A stretch of 64,000 nt of DNA from Ceratobasidium sp. AG-K (GCA_037039685.1 JAWNGF010000008.1:1798001-1862000), one strand, 5' to 3'. Shown: positions 25,080 through 36,546, counted from the stretch's first letter. A program made the numbers and translations. The notes: a model not told the origin generated them from the sequence alone.

Positions 25080-25563
25080 GATACATCAGCAAAAAATCGC
25101 AAAGCTAATTTGACTCGAATAAGCCAAATTACTGAATTACAAGGGTATCCGATTTTTTCACGTGAAATTAGTTCGACTTACTGGACAAGATTCCCTCAGC
25201 CTAAGCGCGAATTAGAGAATTAGTGGATTACGGATTAGATTGATTACTTTTATTTAGGTAATTTAGTATCTTCGGGCGTTTGGGATTCAGAAATTAGTTT
25301 GGTTGTTCACAGTAGCAGATAAACAGAATAATAAGTTGCATTGAATTCTAAATGGATAGGTATACAGATAACAGGCCTCAGGCTGGTGCACACTCTCGGT
25401 CCAATGCCCGTACATATTATCAAGGAGCAATGAAGAGGGAAGGAGAGGGAAGGTAGGAGTAAGTGACACAATCAGACGCCCAGCATGCATAACAGGAACT
25501 GTGAATAAGGGGACGAACTACACTGAGAGACAAGGAAACTGAGCTTGACATGCGCGTGCGCAT
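25080..25563. other. A/T-rich intergenic, nothing recognised
   Basis: No gene, RNA or structured repeat was seen. The short block TACATCAGCAAAAA at 25082 also occurs at 24808, on the other side of the palindromic insertion and the PEX13 fragment. Confidence 0.4.
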
Positions 25564-25576
25564 GTGAGCCACGTGA

Positions 25577-25733
25577 ACGCCTCGTGGGATTTCTCTTCTG
25601 ACCGTGCCTGAGTTACATTCGTGTGGACAGAGTTTCCTTCCAATTTTCTTTTCCGATCTGTGGTTCTTATTTTTCACTGAGCGGTTTGACCTTGCGTTCA
25701 TGTAGCTTGTTAAAGATGTATGCGAAAAAAAAA
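25577..25733 (+). mobile_element. SINE-like retroposon with poly(A) tail
   Basis: A 157-bp segment ends in nine A residues and is flanked by a perfect 13-bp direct repeat GTGAGCCACGTGA (25564-25576 and 25734-25746), the hallmark of LINE-mediated insertion. Its 3' half (GGTTTGACCTTGCGTTCA ... TTAAAGATGTAT followed by As) recurs at 51760-51809, also with an A tail. No tRNA A/B boxes could be assigned, so it may be a 5'-truncated LINE end or a SINE. Confidence 0.7.
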
Positions 25734-25746
25734 GTGAGCCACGTGA

Positions 25747-26232
25747 CGGTGTATGGTTGATAGCGTGCACCGACCGTAACATAACACGTTGTGATTGACA
25801 CAGCGTACGCGGCATTCATCTAACGCGGAGAAAACGAATTAGTAATCACATGCGCATGTTTGAAATGGAGGAGGCAGGCAACTTAGCGGATACTACGTTC
25901 CACTGCTGAATACCTAGCAGCAGGCAACGGGGAGCGTTGTCAAGCCTTAGTCTGTGCCTTCACGTCCCTCCTGCAGCAGTCGCCATCTCAGAGGTCCAGG
26001 GTCGAGAGTCCATTAGAGCTTTCCATGGCAAAATAAAATAAAATGGCAATTTCGGATGGTAGACGCAGCATGACGAAGTCAGGGCGTGTTTGAGATGCTG
26101 ACCAACCTCTTGAATGTCAATTAGCTGGTCGCAAGCGCGAATCAGCTCATTATTTTCCCAGCACCCACCAGTTCCATTGTCACCGTTGATATCTAATTCG
26201 ATACGGAGTTGGCTCAGGACTGCCAGAAGTAT
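25747..26232. other. Unidentified sequence joined to truncated CHAT copy
   Basis: Just below 26233 the similarity to the intact CHAT gene stops abruptly. The sequence that replaces it reads ELDINGDNGTGGCWENNE in one minus-strand frame but matches nothing recognised. It may be a fragment of another gene or ordinary intergenic DNA brought in by a deletion or rearrangement. Confidence 0.35.
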
Positions 26233-29200
26233 TAGTCGTTCCATGGCAGCAAAGGTGGACCCAGCTGTGGGTGTGAAGCTGCGACATGAACGCTCCGGCG
26301 TGAGCATCATTATCGAGTAGTTCTGTGTCAACAACCTCTAGCCGTTCGAGTTCAGCGATCTCTTCCAAGGCAAAGGGAAGGGGAGTGAAACCTGAGGTTT
26401 GAGTCTGCGCAACGGCCAAGAGTCGAGGTCGAGCTGGGGCGGCGGCCTGTTTTGCCTTTCGACCACGAATGAGCGCCGAAAGAGTCGGGGTATACGAGGA
26501 TATGAACATGTCAGGGAGGGAGCGTTGCCCGGCACGGTATGGCCCGGCTGCGTGAATGGGTAGCTCAGTGATTCCAGTAACACACCAAAAGAGTCGTTTT
26601 TTCGGTGGGGTCGTTGGCTTTGATAAAGGTCGCAATCGGCTCAACAGTTGTCAGCCACAGTTTACGGAGGGCCCGAGGGAGCAGTGAATCCATCTCGGCC
26701 CCACCATCATACTTGATGCGGGAGGCTGCTCTGGTTACTTCGGACTTGATTGTTGACAATGCTTCAAATTTGGCACTAGGGAGAGGGACGCGATGAATCC
26801 CCGACTGGAGAAAAACGAGAGCGTCGCAACCTTCGTCGCACAGGTTCAAAACAATGACCGGACCCTCAGCTGCAATCCCCTCGGTATCCGCGTATGAAAA
26901 CGGGCGTAAGAAATCTCTGAAGCCTGGAAGTTGGCGGATATGGTCCAATAATGTGTCGTATTGTTCTGAGAGAACTCGGTTCTGCCGTTGGATAAGATCG
27001 GGGTCGAGAACCCCCATAAAAGTGAAAGAAGTTTCCGAAACTCCCTGGATACTGGCATGCCTATCGATCTCTTCGACGACGGCGGCCAGTTCATCTGCGA
27101 GTACCGGTGACCGGTGCCTCAGGGACTCGAGTGACGACCGGAGTTCCAAAGTTTGGCGCCAAAGGATAGATCGCCCACGCTCGAGATACTCGACGGCAAG
27201 GTGAAGGTTTCCCTGGCGGATCGCTCGCGCAGCGGCTCGGGAAGCTGAGGTGGGGTTCTTGGCAAGGTACGCGTGGCGGTCTTTGGCGTTGAGAGCGATC
27301 CCGGCAAGTTTGTTTTGATGTCCTAGGCTTGAGTCGAGTGCTTGCCACAACGAGGGATGATTATGGTAAGAAGCAATGTCCTCCCATCGCCGGGTGTAAT
27401 TCAAGCAGCGAGGGCGAGGCGAGGTTTCGGAATTCGCAGCCGCTTTGAACGCTAATAAACACGAGTCGAGATCTTCGGGGTGCCTTCGCGACTCGAAAAG
27501 CAAGTACTTGGCTTCCCCTAGCTGCGCATATATGTCTGCTCGTATCGTCGCCTTGTCTGAAACGAGAGATGAGGCCGTTTGGGAAAGGGCAATCGCCTCG
27601 TGGAGCGTCCCGGGGTTATTGGTCGTACGAAATTCGAGCATCAACGCAACCGAGAGTCCAGAGGCCCATAGTGGATATCGTGAATGGCGCGCATCGGGCT
27701 GAACGAGCAGGGCCTGTCGTAAATGGTGCACAGCAGCCGCAAGGTCCTCGCCCTGGTTTCTAATACGCAGCGCGTTTCCGTGCCCATAACTCGCGTCCGC
27801 ACGAAGAACCTCTTCGTGACCGAGCTCGTCGAGAACGCACCGGAATGACGTGATGGCGGTATCGAGGTACTTGGGGTTGGGATCGTGTTCGTACTTGGTA
27901 AGCATCGTCTCGGCATAGATTGTGCGGGTGTATGGCAACTCCTGACTCGCGCGCCCTGCTTCTTCCTGTTGCATGATGGCTACCGAGGTTAACTTCTCTG
28001 ATACAGCTAGGTCCTTGGGCGACTGCACGTGCAAGAACCGTTTACGGAGAATCGAGCCAAGGATCCCAAGGCAATCAGCCATGGCCCAATGATTCGAGGA
28101 CATAGGTCTCAGCGCTTTCCGAATGATCCCAGCGGCGAGGTCAAGCAAGGTGATCTCTCCCGAAGCGTCAAAGTAGCATTCGAGCGCCTTGCCAAACTGC
28201 CGATACGCAATGATCAGTAGTGACTGGGACTGGGACGGCTTCTTCAGGAGCTACCCGCCGGCCATGCCCAGGGCGGCCGCGGCATCGGCATCATCTCCGA
28301 GTCGACGGTACCGCGCTTCGAAGGCGGTGGCGAGAGGCATAATGATCAAAAGTTGATCTTGGGGATGAAATGCACCGGCCATGGCGTACTTGAGCGCCCC
28401 TACTGCCTCTTCGATGTCTTCAGCGTCGCCAAACCATCGATAGCGCATCAATAACGCGTGCCCAAGGGAGCCCACTGCGTGTCGCATCGGATGACCGGGA
28501 GGGATACGCTGGTCCCGGGGTAGATTGAAGTTTTGCACGGCTTCATACAGCGTTCCGATAACAATACTGATTTGCTGGGGGTTGTTATACGACAGGACCC
28601 GCATGGCATGTGTCATCAGCGCTAGGGCGCGCTGCGGACCCTCGGGCATGGAGTCGGCATCCCCGAATCTTCGAGCCTCCCGCGTAAAATGATCGGTAAA
28701 GTCGTGCATGATATCAGCTTGCTTGGTCTCGTCGTTAAAGCGGAGTCGTTCCGGGTTCACCCATTCCAGGATCGGCATGTCGTCAGATTCGAGTTGGGCA
28801 ACGGCGTCCCAGACGAGTGCGGCGGATTGGAGAGGATGCTGAACTTTGGGTTTAGGTACAACGACAGCGGATAGCCACCCAAGCGATTGAACCCGGTGCT
28901 TAGTCCCAGAGACCAGTGCGTTGATTCGGGGAATGAGCGGGAGTAGAGCGCTTGATGGACTCGATTCGGACGCTCGGAGCCGTTGATACAGGACGTTCAG
29001 CGCCCGGAGCTGGTTACTCATCCCCATCCCCCGATTTATCAATCCGACAGCCTCGCGTGCAAGAAGAACCATATCATTTCCGTCGTTTTGGAAAATATTT
29101 TGTAGGCCATCCATGAGCGCCAAAATTCGACCGGGACATGCGGAATGTGTACCGATGGAAGCCTGGACGAGACTCGTATGCTGAACAACCCAGACATCGA

Positions 29201-30377
29201 CGTCGGTAAGGGTGTACAACTTGATATACTCGGCTTCCATTTGGTCTAGAACCATGCACGATTCTTGTTCGTCCCGTCCGATGTACTCGGCTCGGAGTGC
29301 TTGAGCTTCGTATAGCGCCTCGTCATCCGAGGTTTGGTCGTACAGCATCGACAAGAGATCTGCCAAGTGTGTAATCAACCGAGTCCAAGATGGGTCTACG
29401 AGCAAGGCTTGCCGGATAAGGGAAATCCGCTCACGAAGGAGATCCAACGAGGGCGCGAGGGCATATAGTTTCCCTAGAGCGCTATCGAGTCCAACAATGC
29501 GTCCCGCGCCGATCTGACTGGGTTTCCGCCAAAGGAGATCACGCTCGAGGGATACGGCTTCGCTTATGAGGTCGAATGCTCGTGAGGTGTCATGTGTGGA
29601 TGCGGTAAGAAGGGAGACAAGCTTGTCTGCGGCGTTGGGGTAGGAGAACCCTGTATCGCGGGCGGACGTGAGAACACAGATATCCCTGACGAGGTCGATT
29701 ACGAGTGGGTTTGACCCGGATTGCGCCTGGCAAGTAGGCTTAACTTGAGCAGATTTCGAGTCACTTTGGGCCAGAGTGATGATTTCCGAACCGGTTTGGG
29801 AAGGAGTAATATTTGGGCCGTCTTGAAAATCCACCAGGTCAGGGTCAATCCAAGAAGTCCTGGAGCCGGACTCCTCCACAGGGCTTGACTTGTCGATCTC
29901 GACGTCTCGCTGCTCGAGCACGTCTACCATCTTCCAAATGATTCTGAAACAGTCTTTATGTTTCCTCGGATATGCCTTTGCTAGGTTGGCGTGCTCCTCT
30001 CTCCAGCATGTGAGGTCTAGGCTAGGGTTTGTGAGGAAACCATCGAATGTCGATTTAGCAGTGCATTCCTATGCTAGGTTAGATCTGGTGCCTGAAATCT
30101 TGAATGACATGACTTACCGGCTCGGGCTCAGGCTTGGGTTTGGGTTTGGGCTCAGATACAGGCTCCGGTGCCGACTTGGGTTCCCCAACCTTGTCAGTGG
30201 ACTCGGGGTCGGACTTGCCCTCCTGTTCCCTCTGGTCCTTGATGAAAGCGTACACTGCTTGGATTGAAATCTATAATCTATCAGTACATTGTCAAAAGCC
30301 AGTCTAACACTCACCTGCGCCCTCATACTGTCCCACTCATCCATCGCAAACTCGGTGTGGTCCTCACTATTGTCCAT
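26233..30377 (-). pseudogene. TPR-CHAT pseudogene, second copy
   Basis: Clear paralogue of the intact gene with the same exon plan: 30377-30315 (start MDNSEDHTEF), 30270-30118, then 30068 downward. Three lesions are visible. An in-frame TAG sits at 28251-28253 after LGMAGG. A run of six A on the coding strand (26597-26602) shifts the frame by one base just before the CHAT core. The gene then ends at 26233, right after the HGTTN motif. The catalytic His is retained, but the roughly 140 C-terminal residues with the catalytic Cys are missing. Homologous frames on either side of each break remain well conserved, so decay is recent. The homopolymer shift alone could be a sequencing error; the truncation could not. 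Confidence 0.87.
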
Positions 30378-30846
30378 TTTAACAGAGAGAGAGATCTAGA
30401 TGGCTGCCAAGACCTCTTGTGGGTCGTATTCATAGGCTCATAATGCGGCCATAATCCCCGAGCGTACAGCAAAAGCATCGAAGCCGCGTTGATAACGGTG
30501 TTGTGGCGAAGGAAATCTGCCTTCTTATGGTGAAGAGGCGCCATGCGTTTGTCAATACAGCTAAGCGCCGATCTTTGTTCCTTCTCGCTGGCTGTAAAGT
30601 AAATTATCGTTGAGGGCTATGATGATAGAGGAACACGTATTCCTTTGACGGCCAACTCCGTTTCTATGCTCGACCCGTACAACCTCTGCATTGGCCCCTT
30701 CAGGGCAGCACTGGTATTGACGACATCACGGCCACTGCCCGATGACCGATGACCGATGACCGATCAATCCCAGTAATGTGGCAACAAGTAAATTACGCAT
30801 GATATAATACACCGAACAAAGCAAAAAAAACAAAAGGAAACTACAA
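30378..30846. other. CHAT pseudogene promoter and PEX13 3' region
   Basis: It shares ordered blocks with the left CHAT promoter. At 30742-30772 the unit GATGACC(G) is repeated in tandem about three to four times. No gene was seen. Confidence 0.5.
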
Positions 30847-31860
30847 TCAAACAGTCTTGGGCTCATCGACCTTTTTCACCGCATCCTTTTTAATAATCTG
30901 TACGTGGTTTGCTGGGAACCAACCCTGCTTTCCCTCGCGCGTTCGGCCGCGGAACCAGTCTCCGGCCTCGGTCCGTCCGACGATGGCGACCAAGTCACCG
31001 CGCTTCAACCCAAGCTCCAGTTGGTCCGAGGTCGTAAAGTCAAACAGGGCCGTGGCGAATTGGACCTTGGACATGTCGAATTGCTCGACGGGGGGCGGTA
31101 ATCGATTCGAGAGGGCGCGTACGAGTTTATGCATGACGTATGGGAGACCGAATATCGCGAGGAGGATAATGATGAATGGCTTTTTGCTCGGACGCGGTCC
31201 GTCGTCGCCCTTCATGAATTTTTTAAAGTCTGCGGCCATCGTGCCCCGTTTCTCGCGCGAGAACCAGCCTCGGATCCAGCCGACTAGGCCGAATACGCCA
31301 GCGACCTGCCCCACTAGCGCTCGTAGCTGGGATAATTGGTCTACTACGCCGAGGATGGCAAAGATCGAACTCTGGGTGGCCATAAATGACGAGTCGAGCA
31401 TTTGGGCAAACGAGGTGAATGTGCCGACGACGTTTCCGAGTAGACCGAACGCTTGTTGAGTCGAGGCAGCGACGGATTGCGTGAGACTTGGGTCCATCCC
31501 TGGGCCGTATTGCGGTTGTCCGTACATTCCCCCACCGTACATCCCTCCACCATACATCCCTCCGCCGTACATGCTACCGCCGTACATGCTTCCTCCATAA
31601 CCGCCGTAGCTGGATCCGTATGATCCAAATCGATTGTATGGCGAGTAGGAAGAGCCATAAGTGTTGGAGGAAAAGGGCGAGAGGGACGTGATTGGGGCCT
31701 GGGGTGTGGTGATGCTATCTGGTCGGGTGGGCACGGGAGGGGCGTCGGAGGAAGAGGTGGGAGCAAGCGTCGATGCAGAGATCGAGGGGACGGGAGGTGC
31801 GGGGTCTGCGAGTGCCGACATGGTTCCAGCGCGTTCCCAAGGCTTTGGCGGGGAACCCAT
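30847..31860 (-). CDS. PEX13: Peroxisomal docking protein Pex13
   Basis: A single 337-aa frame starting MGSPPKPWERAG, the usual Pex13 opening. A Gly/Tyr-rich region (repeated MYGG, residues about 88-120) follows, then conserved helical segments. A transmembrane segment (PFIIILLAIFGLPYVM, about 228-243) and a C-terminal SH3 domain (TALFDF ... GDWFRGRTREGKQGWFPANHV, about 268-322) complete it. Pex13 lies in the peroxisomal membrane and, with Pex14 and Pex17, docks the cargo receptors Pex5 and Pex7; the SH3 domain binds Pex14/Pex5. No intron is needed. The last residues are also found as a stray fragment at 25034-25079. Confidence 0.95.
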   Translation of the reverse strand: MGSPPKPWERAGTMSALADPAPPVPSISASTLAPTSSSDAPPVPTRPDSITTPQAPITSLSPFSSNTYGSSYSPYNRFGSYGSSYGGYGGSMYGGSMYGGGMYGGGMYGGGMYGQPQYGPGMDPSLTQSVAASTQQAFGLLGNVVGTFTSFAQMLDSSFMATQSSIFAILGVVDQLSQLRALVGQVAGVFGLVGWIRGWFSREKRGTMAADFKKFMKGDDGPRPSKKPFIIILLAIFGLPYVMHKLVRALSNRLPPPVEQFDMSKVQFATALFDFTTSDQLELGLKRGDLVAIVGRTEAGDWFRGRTREGKQGWFPANHVQIIKKDAVKKVDEPKTV

Positions 31861-32248
31861 TACAACTGCCAGACGTCAGCGCGAGTCGTACGATGTGATG
31901 CGGACTTACTCAAGGTAGAATTGAAGTTACAGGGAGAATGCCACTAGACGCCAGGAACTGGACAGAGCAGCGCAGGCAAGAAAGTGTAGTGGCAAAGAGA
32001 ACGAGTGTGGTGGACGGGTCGAGAGCAAGCCAACTGGGGCCATCAAATTATGCTGGCATCGGCTACCAATTAGCCGCCGAGCCGGTTTCCGGGTTTCACG
32101 CACTCTGTCAATGCACGGATCCAGCGTGTGCAAGTCGAGGTTCATCACACGTTGCTTTATGCCCTCTACAAGATATATAATTGTATATAATTACACGAGA
32201 CAACCGGGTCTAAGCCGATCGACGGATATATCGGAATAACCGCTTAAT
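31861..32248. other. Intergenic between PEX13 and ATP23
   Basis: The PEX13 promoter side and the ATP23 3' end lie here. No gene or notable repeat was seen. Confidence 0.5.
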
Positions 32249-33142
32249 TCAATAAATCTATCCCCAAGCAACAGGTTAGATTACACCCCCAATCCCCATT
32301 CGGACGCACCTCGTCAAACGGCCTCGTATCCTTGAAACAGCTCTCCCACACCTCGTTGACCGCACGTTCGGCCTCTTCCGGACTCTTGCACGCTGGATTT
32401 GCAATTACCGACAAGATGGCTCGTCGACGCGCGCATGCCTACATCGTCAATTACGCCCAAATGAAAGGGATGGAGACCTACTTGATGCTGCTTAGAAAAC
32501 GCCATAAACCCCCTCTGCGTCTCTCTCGACCACCGACAATCCCCACTCAAACTCGCTGCCCGAATCTACCCCAACATCAACACCACCAAAACCCAAACAC
32601 AGCAGAGAGCTCACCTCGGAACACGCGTGATGCCTCAAATTCCCCCAATCGACGTTAAACTTGGCGTGATCATACATGTGCACCATCTCGTGCACAAGCG
32701 TGTCTTGCATATGCCGTTTGGACATGAACCGGTCTTGGCAGAGCAGGATACCGGCTTCGGGGCTGAATCCTCCAGCTCGAGTCGCGTCGCACGGTGCGCA
32801 GTGGATGTGTGCGGGTGTGAGGTTGGCGTTTTCGGATGCAAGGTGTTTGAGCATGAATACAACGACTGGGCCTGCGAATCACATAAATTAGTAAAGTGAA
32901 TGAGATCAGTGAGGTGGAGACGTACTGTTTCGCATTAAATCCGTCTTCCAAGCCTCGCACCTCTTCCACTGAGACTCTTCCAACTCCAACCCCTTGAGCT
33001 TTTCGTGCCTAACCTTGTCCTCCTCGCTCAATCCCATGCCCGTAAACCGCGCAAGGCTAGTCCTCCATCGCTCAAACGCATTGGCTTCTTGTGTCGACCG
33101 GAATTGTCCCGTCGATCCAGATCCAGATTGAGAGGAAGACAT
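32249..33142 (-). CDS. ATP23: Mitochondrial metalloprotease/chaperone Atp23
   Basis: Five exons on the minus strand: 33142-32926, 32871-32615, 32565-32482, 32438-32310 and 32257-32249, with continuous phase and about 231 aa. The last exon has only nine bases (Ile-Tyr-stop), which restores the family ending PFDEIY. Conserved features are the HEMVH zinc-protease motif in [15 protein letters not shown], the CAPC pair, and the tail FAFSKQHQ-like / [19 protein letters not shown]. Atp23 works in the intermembrane space, where it matures Atp6 and helps assemble the F0 sector of ATP synthase. The tiny terminal exon is easily missed, since reading through the last intron also gives an open frame. Confidence 0.93.
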
Positions 33143-33265
33143 ACGTTAAAAGTGGTGACTAATCCCAGCGCTTGGAGTGTGGCTGATGCGGATCTGTATA
33201 GCTCCACATCGGCCCGACGCATTTGATCCCGGTGTGGGCTACTCACTTGATCACCACTACACAAC
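33143..33265. promoter_or_regulatory. Short divergent promoter between ATP23 and RPS30
   Basis: Only 123 bp separate the start codons of ATP23 (minus) and RPS30 (plus), so both must share this region. No TATA box is obvious, as expected for housekeeping promoters. Confidence 0.65.
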
Positions 33266-33865
33266 ATGGGAAAAGGTGAGATTATCCATATTTTATTTCC
33301 CGAGGGTGTACAATGTGCTAACGGGCGTTATTTGCGAATAGGTGAATATTTGATTCCTTGCGTGTGGTATTGAGCGGGCGTGGGATGGATATGGAGGGAT
33401 GGCGGACTCGTGGCGTAGCAACTGGTCCTAGGGCAAGATTTTCAAGTGCACCGTACTGATCCATTTTACCCCTAGTCCACGGCTCTCTCGCCCGCGCAGG
33501 CAAAGTCAAGTCTCAGACTCCTAAAGTCGAGAAACAAGAAAAGAAAAAGACCCCCAAGGGCCGCGCAAAGAAGCGTCTGCTATACACTCGCCGGTACGTC
33601 TCATTCCATTCCGTACTTATCCCGGTGTTAAAATTTTGCGAATTTAGCTTCGTAAACGTGACCACCCTCCCAGGCGGAAAGAGGCGCATGTGAGTGTTGT
33701 TTGGTTTATCGAGAGGATGATACAACATGCATAGTTCACACCGAACCATCATGTGGACAAACATTCATCTTGTCTTTCGCTCCTAACTGATCCCTCCCTC
33801 CAATTTCATATTTTATGATGAACGGAGCTGACTGGCTGTGTAGGAACCCCAACCCCGAGAAGTAA
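33266..33865 (+). CDS. RPS30: 40S ribosomal protein S30 (eS30)
   Basis: Four exons: 33266-33275, 33476-33593, 33648-33689 and 33844-33865, encoding 63 aa beginning [15 protein letters not shown]. It contains the basic core [12 protein letters not shown] and ends NPNPEK, as in all eukaryotic eS30. There is no ubiquitin-like fusion part, in agreement with other fungi. The first exon carries only MGK plus one base. All introns have GT-AG ends and phases match exactly. A partial duplicate lies at 39279-39820. Confidence 0.96.
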
Positions 33866-34701
33866 TTCTCCCGCTGGTATGGATAGAGCATCCGTTGGTG
33901 GAGGTTCGGTTTGGTTTATTGTATGTTCATCGCATTTGTATTCCGCATATCGTATCGATATCTGTTTTTGTGACTGAATCGGCGAGAGGCCCTCTTTGAT
34001 CGGGTCGTTTTCGGAACCTGCCGTTCGATGAAGTTCCAAATGCGGATCCATGCGCCAGCCGTTGGCGATGCCTCTGCGTGCTGCTTTATTCACATACTGG
34101 TCTCACTCCATGGCTGGTTGCCGCCGAATGACACGTGTTTTGACGGAAACCTTTTGGAGTCCGCCTGATGAGACTAGCGGAAACCGTCTCTTGTTCCTCT
34201 GCCCCCGCCCCCGGCGCTTATACCCTGTCTCAGCAATTACATAATTTTATCAAGCTTGCGAGCCGGGCCTGGACTCGACGGTGCCTGGTGGTACAAATCC
34301 CCTAGCTGTGAGTAGTCACTGGTGTCAATTTTATTGAATTGGAGACGTCAAGAGATACCACAGGATTCGCAGGTCGTGCGCGGCTAGGCAACATTAAGTA
34401 AAGCTGGACAGTGTGGCCGGACCCAAGGGCTTGCGGATACGTTCGTAAATGGAGATTCATGACCAAGGAACCGAGGATAGCGGTGCACACGACATCAAAC
34501 GATACATACGAGTGTGTCAACCGGAAGGCAGCTGTCCCGCTAAAGCAACCGGCGAGAATACCTGGACCTCTAGAACGTGGCTTGTACATACACTTTGGTG
34601 TAAGAAAGGACGAGGAATTGGATTGGATTGGTGCGTGCCGAGTACACGATCGCATGAACCGTTCGATACTAGCCATCACGAATTTTCTAGTCGCAGCACG
34701 C
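33866..34701. other. Intergenic, nothing recognised
   Basis: The first 110 bp are duplicated at 39716-39820 as part of the RPS30 segment. The rest shows no gene that could be supported. Confidence 0.45.
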
Positions 34702-34709
34702 TATATAAG
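34702..34709 (+). promoter_or_regulatory. TATA box TATATAAG
   Basis: A consensus TATA element lies 82 bp before the ATG at 34791, a normal distance for a regulated fungal gene. Confidence 0.6.
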
Positions 34710-34790
34710 AGCCATGCTCCGAATTACCACCTACACCGCTCCTCACCTCACAACTCTTAACCCACATCGTTCTTACAAATTCGTTAGACT

Positions 34791-36546
34791 ATGCCCGAGA
34801 CGCTTGGCCAGAATATTATTAAGATTCCCTGGGTCGAGGGTCTGAAACTCGGAGACGGTTTTAGGCAGTTTGAACGTGCCATCGTCGGCCGCTCTGCAGT
34901 CGAGCCTTTCGAAGTCGATACCTCTGCTTCTCTAAGCGAGGATATCACTCTCCGCTCATCGGCTGTTGCAGATGCACAAAGCATGAGCCGGCAAATCGAT
35001 ACCAGTCTCCGGGTTGAGGCTCCGATTTATGGAGTTCCCATGAATGTAAGGCCATCGCCCTCACCGTATGTTCTAAGAGACTAACCTTCCGTTTCGGTTA
35101 GATCGAAACAGGATTCATGGATTCCGCAGAGTACAGCGACACGACTATGACAACTTTTATTGAGATGACAATCAAAGACGAGCAGCGCATGTACAAAACT
35201 CTTCCTTCCCTCACACTAGAGGCTACAGAAATTTTAAACAGAGACGCTAATGAGGTTAGTTAATCTCATGTTATATGCACAAGCCTGGCTGATTCAAGCA
35301 TCCTGACGCTGTCTAATTTCTCACTACAACGTCGACCTTACGAATAGTTTCGTAAAGACTATGGCGACTACTTTGTGGCGGGATATATCGCGCAGAGCAG
35401 CCTAGTGGCGAGTTGCACTTTCACCGCAAAAACTCGCGAAGAATTAGATCAGTTCAAACTGAAGGCAGGGGCCAATCTCGAGGTTCGTTTTTTATTATAT
35501 GTCACTCATTACCTGTGCAAACCAAACCGACCGCCTCCGTCCCGCAAAGCCTGTCAACGTCAACGGAGCCGTATCTTTGAGCAAAACGGCAGAGTCTATG
35601 GGTATCAATATCAAGCTTACCGCACACATGGTTGGATTCAATATGAAGCCCGACAGCAAGGGGATTAACACTAGCGAAATTGGGTCAATGTTTGAGGATT
35701 TCAAGCAAAATTATCAGCCACGCGCACACAGCTATTTTAGTTGGCTTTCCTACCTTGAACCTTAAGGCCGTTTCATTTGGCACGGACAACAAGGCCTTTG
35801 ATGGCCTGGAGGGCTCGTTTAAGGATATTTACAAGCTGCTTGATAGAGTTCGCCACGCCCCTAACCGCAGGGCTAGGGAGGATATGGAAGAGAAGGTTCA
35901 TGCTCACGCAAAGAAACTACAGCAAATCGTGTCGCAAGGCGACGTTGCGCCCAAGCTCGAGGCCTGGAGGTGTACGTACGAAGAATATGTTCGAGAGTAC
36001 AGGGTTTGGCAGGAGCGTCAGCAAGCGATGGATGATTTGCACTCGCACATAGATACGTATCGATGGCCCGGCCAGTGAGTACGAATGGTCACTCAACGTG
36101 CAGATTGCTAACAAATTGATGACTGAACAGAAAGTCAAGCACTTCGGAGAGCGATTGGATCTCCGCTAATAACCAAGCCGAATGGGAGTGGGGCCAGTGT
36201 TGCTTCCCTGCGGGCAGCTCACTTAGCAGAGAGCTAACATCGGAATCCATCAATTATGATCGGTCGTGGATGGTGGGAGCACACTACTCAGGTGATTTGA
36301 CCATCACTGGTGGAAACAAGATTATTATTGGCTACAAGGTCATCTCACACTGGCAGGATGGCACCAATGGCAAGGCACACATATTCTAGGACCGTTCTTG
36401 ATACTAACTATTCTGGTTTAGGGGCTTGGAAGGCTATGTTTGCAACCGCAGACAAGGTTACGGTACAATTCTCCTCTGAAGGATTTAGGGGGTGTAGCTG
36501 GACTCTGATGGTTTTCATGGTACCAAGAGATATCTACAGTAACTAG
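34791..36546 (+). CDS. Possible MACPF-like pore-forming protein, one frame break
   Basis: Predicted exons: 34791-35045, 35102-35254, 35348-35482, 35550-36074, 36131-36369 and 36422-36546. The part IPWVEGLKLGDGF, then KDYGDYFVAGYIA in exon 3, recalls fungal MACPF-type proteins, in which a conserved Y-G-x-x-(F/Y)-V segment lies in the core; this is a weak, motif-level assignment. The C-terminal half (DWISANNQAEWEWGQ ... CSWTLMVFMVPRD) looks like a beta-rich lectin-like module. Exon 4 changes frame by one base near 35715-35725, and both sides read as conserved-looking protein, so the gene is broken here or the base is an error. The last intron begins with GC. Without homology data the family remains uncertain. 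Confidence 0.55.

Noticed and set aside
24808..25095. Direct repeat TACATCAGCAAAAA as target duplication of one 270-bp insertion
   Set aside because: The interval includes the PEX13 remnant, which belongs to the older segmental duplication, so a single insertion does not explain it.
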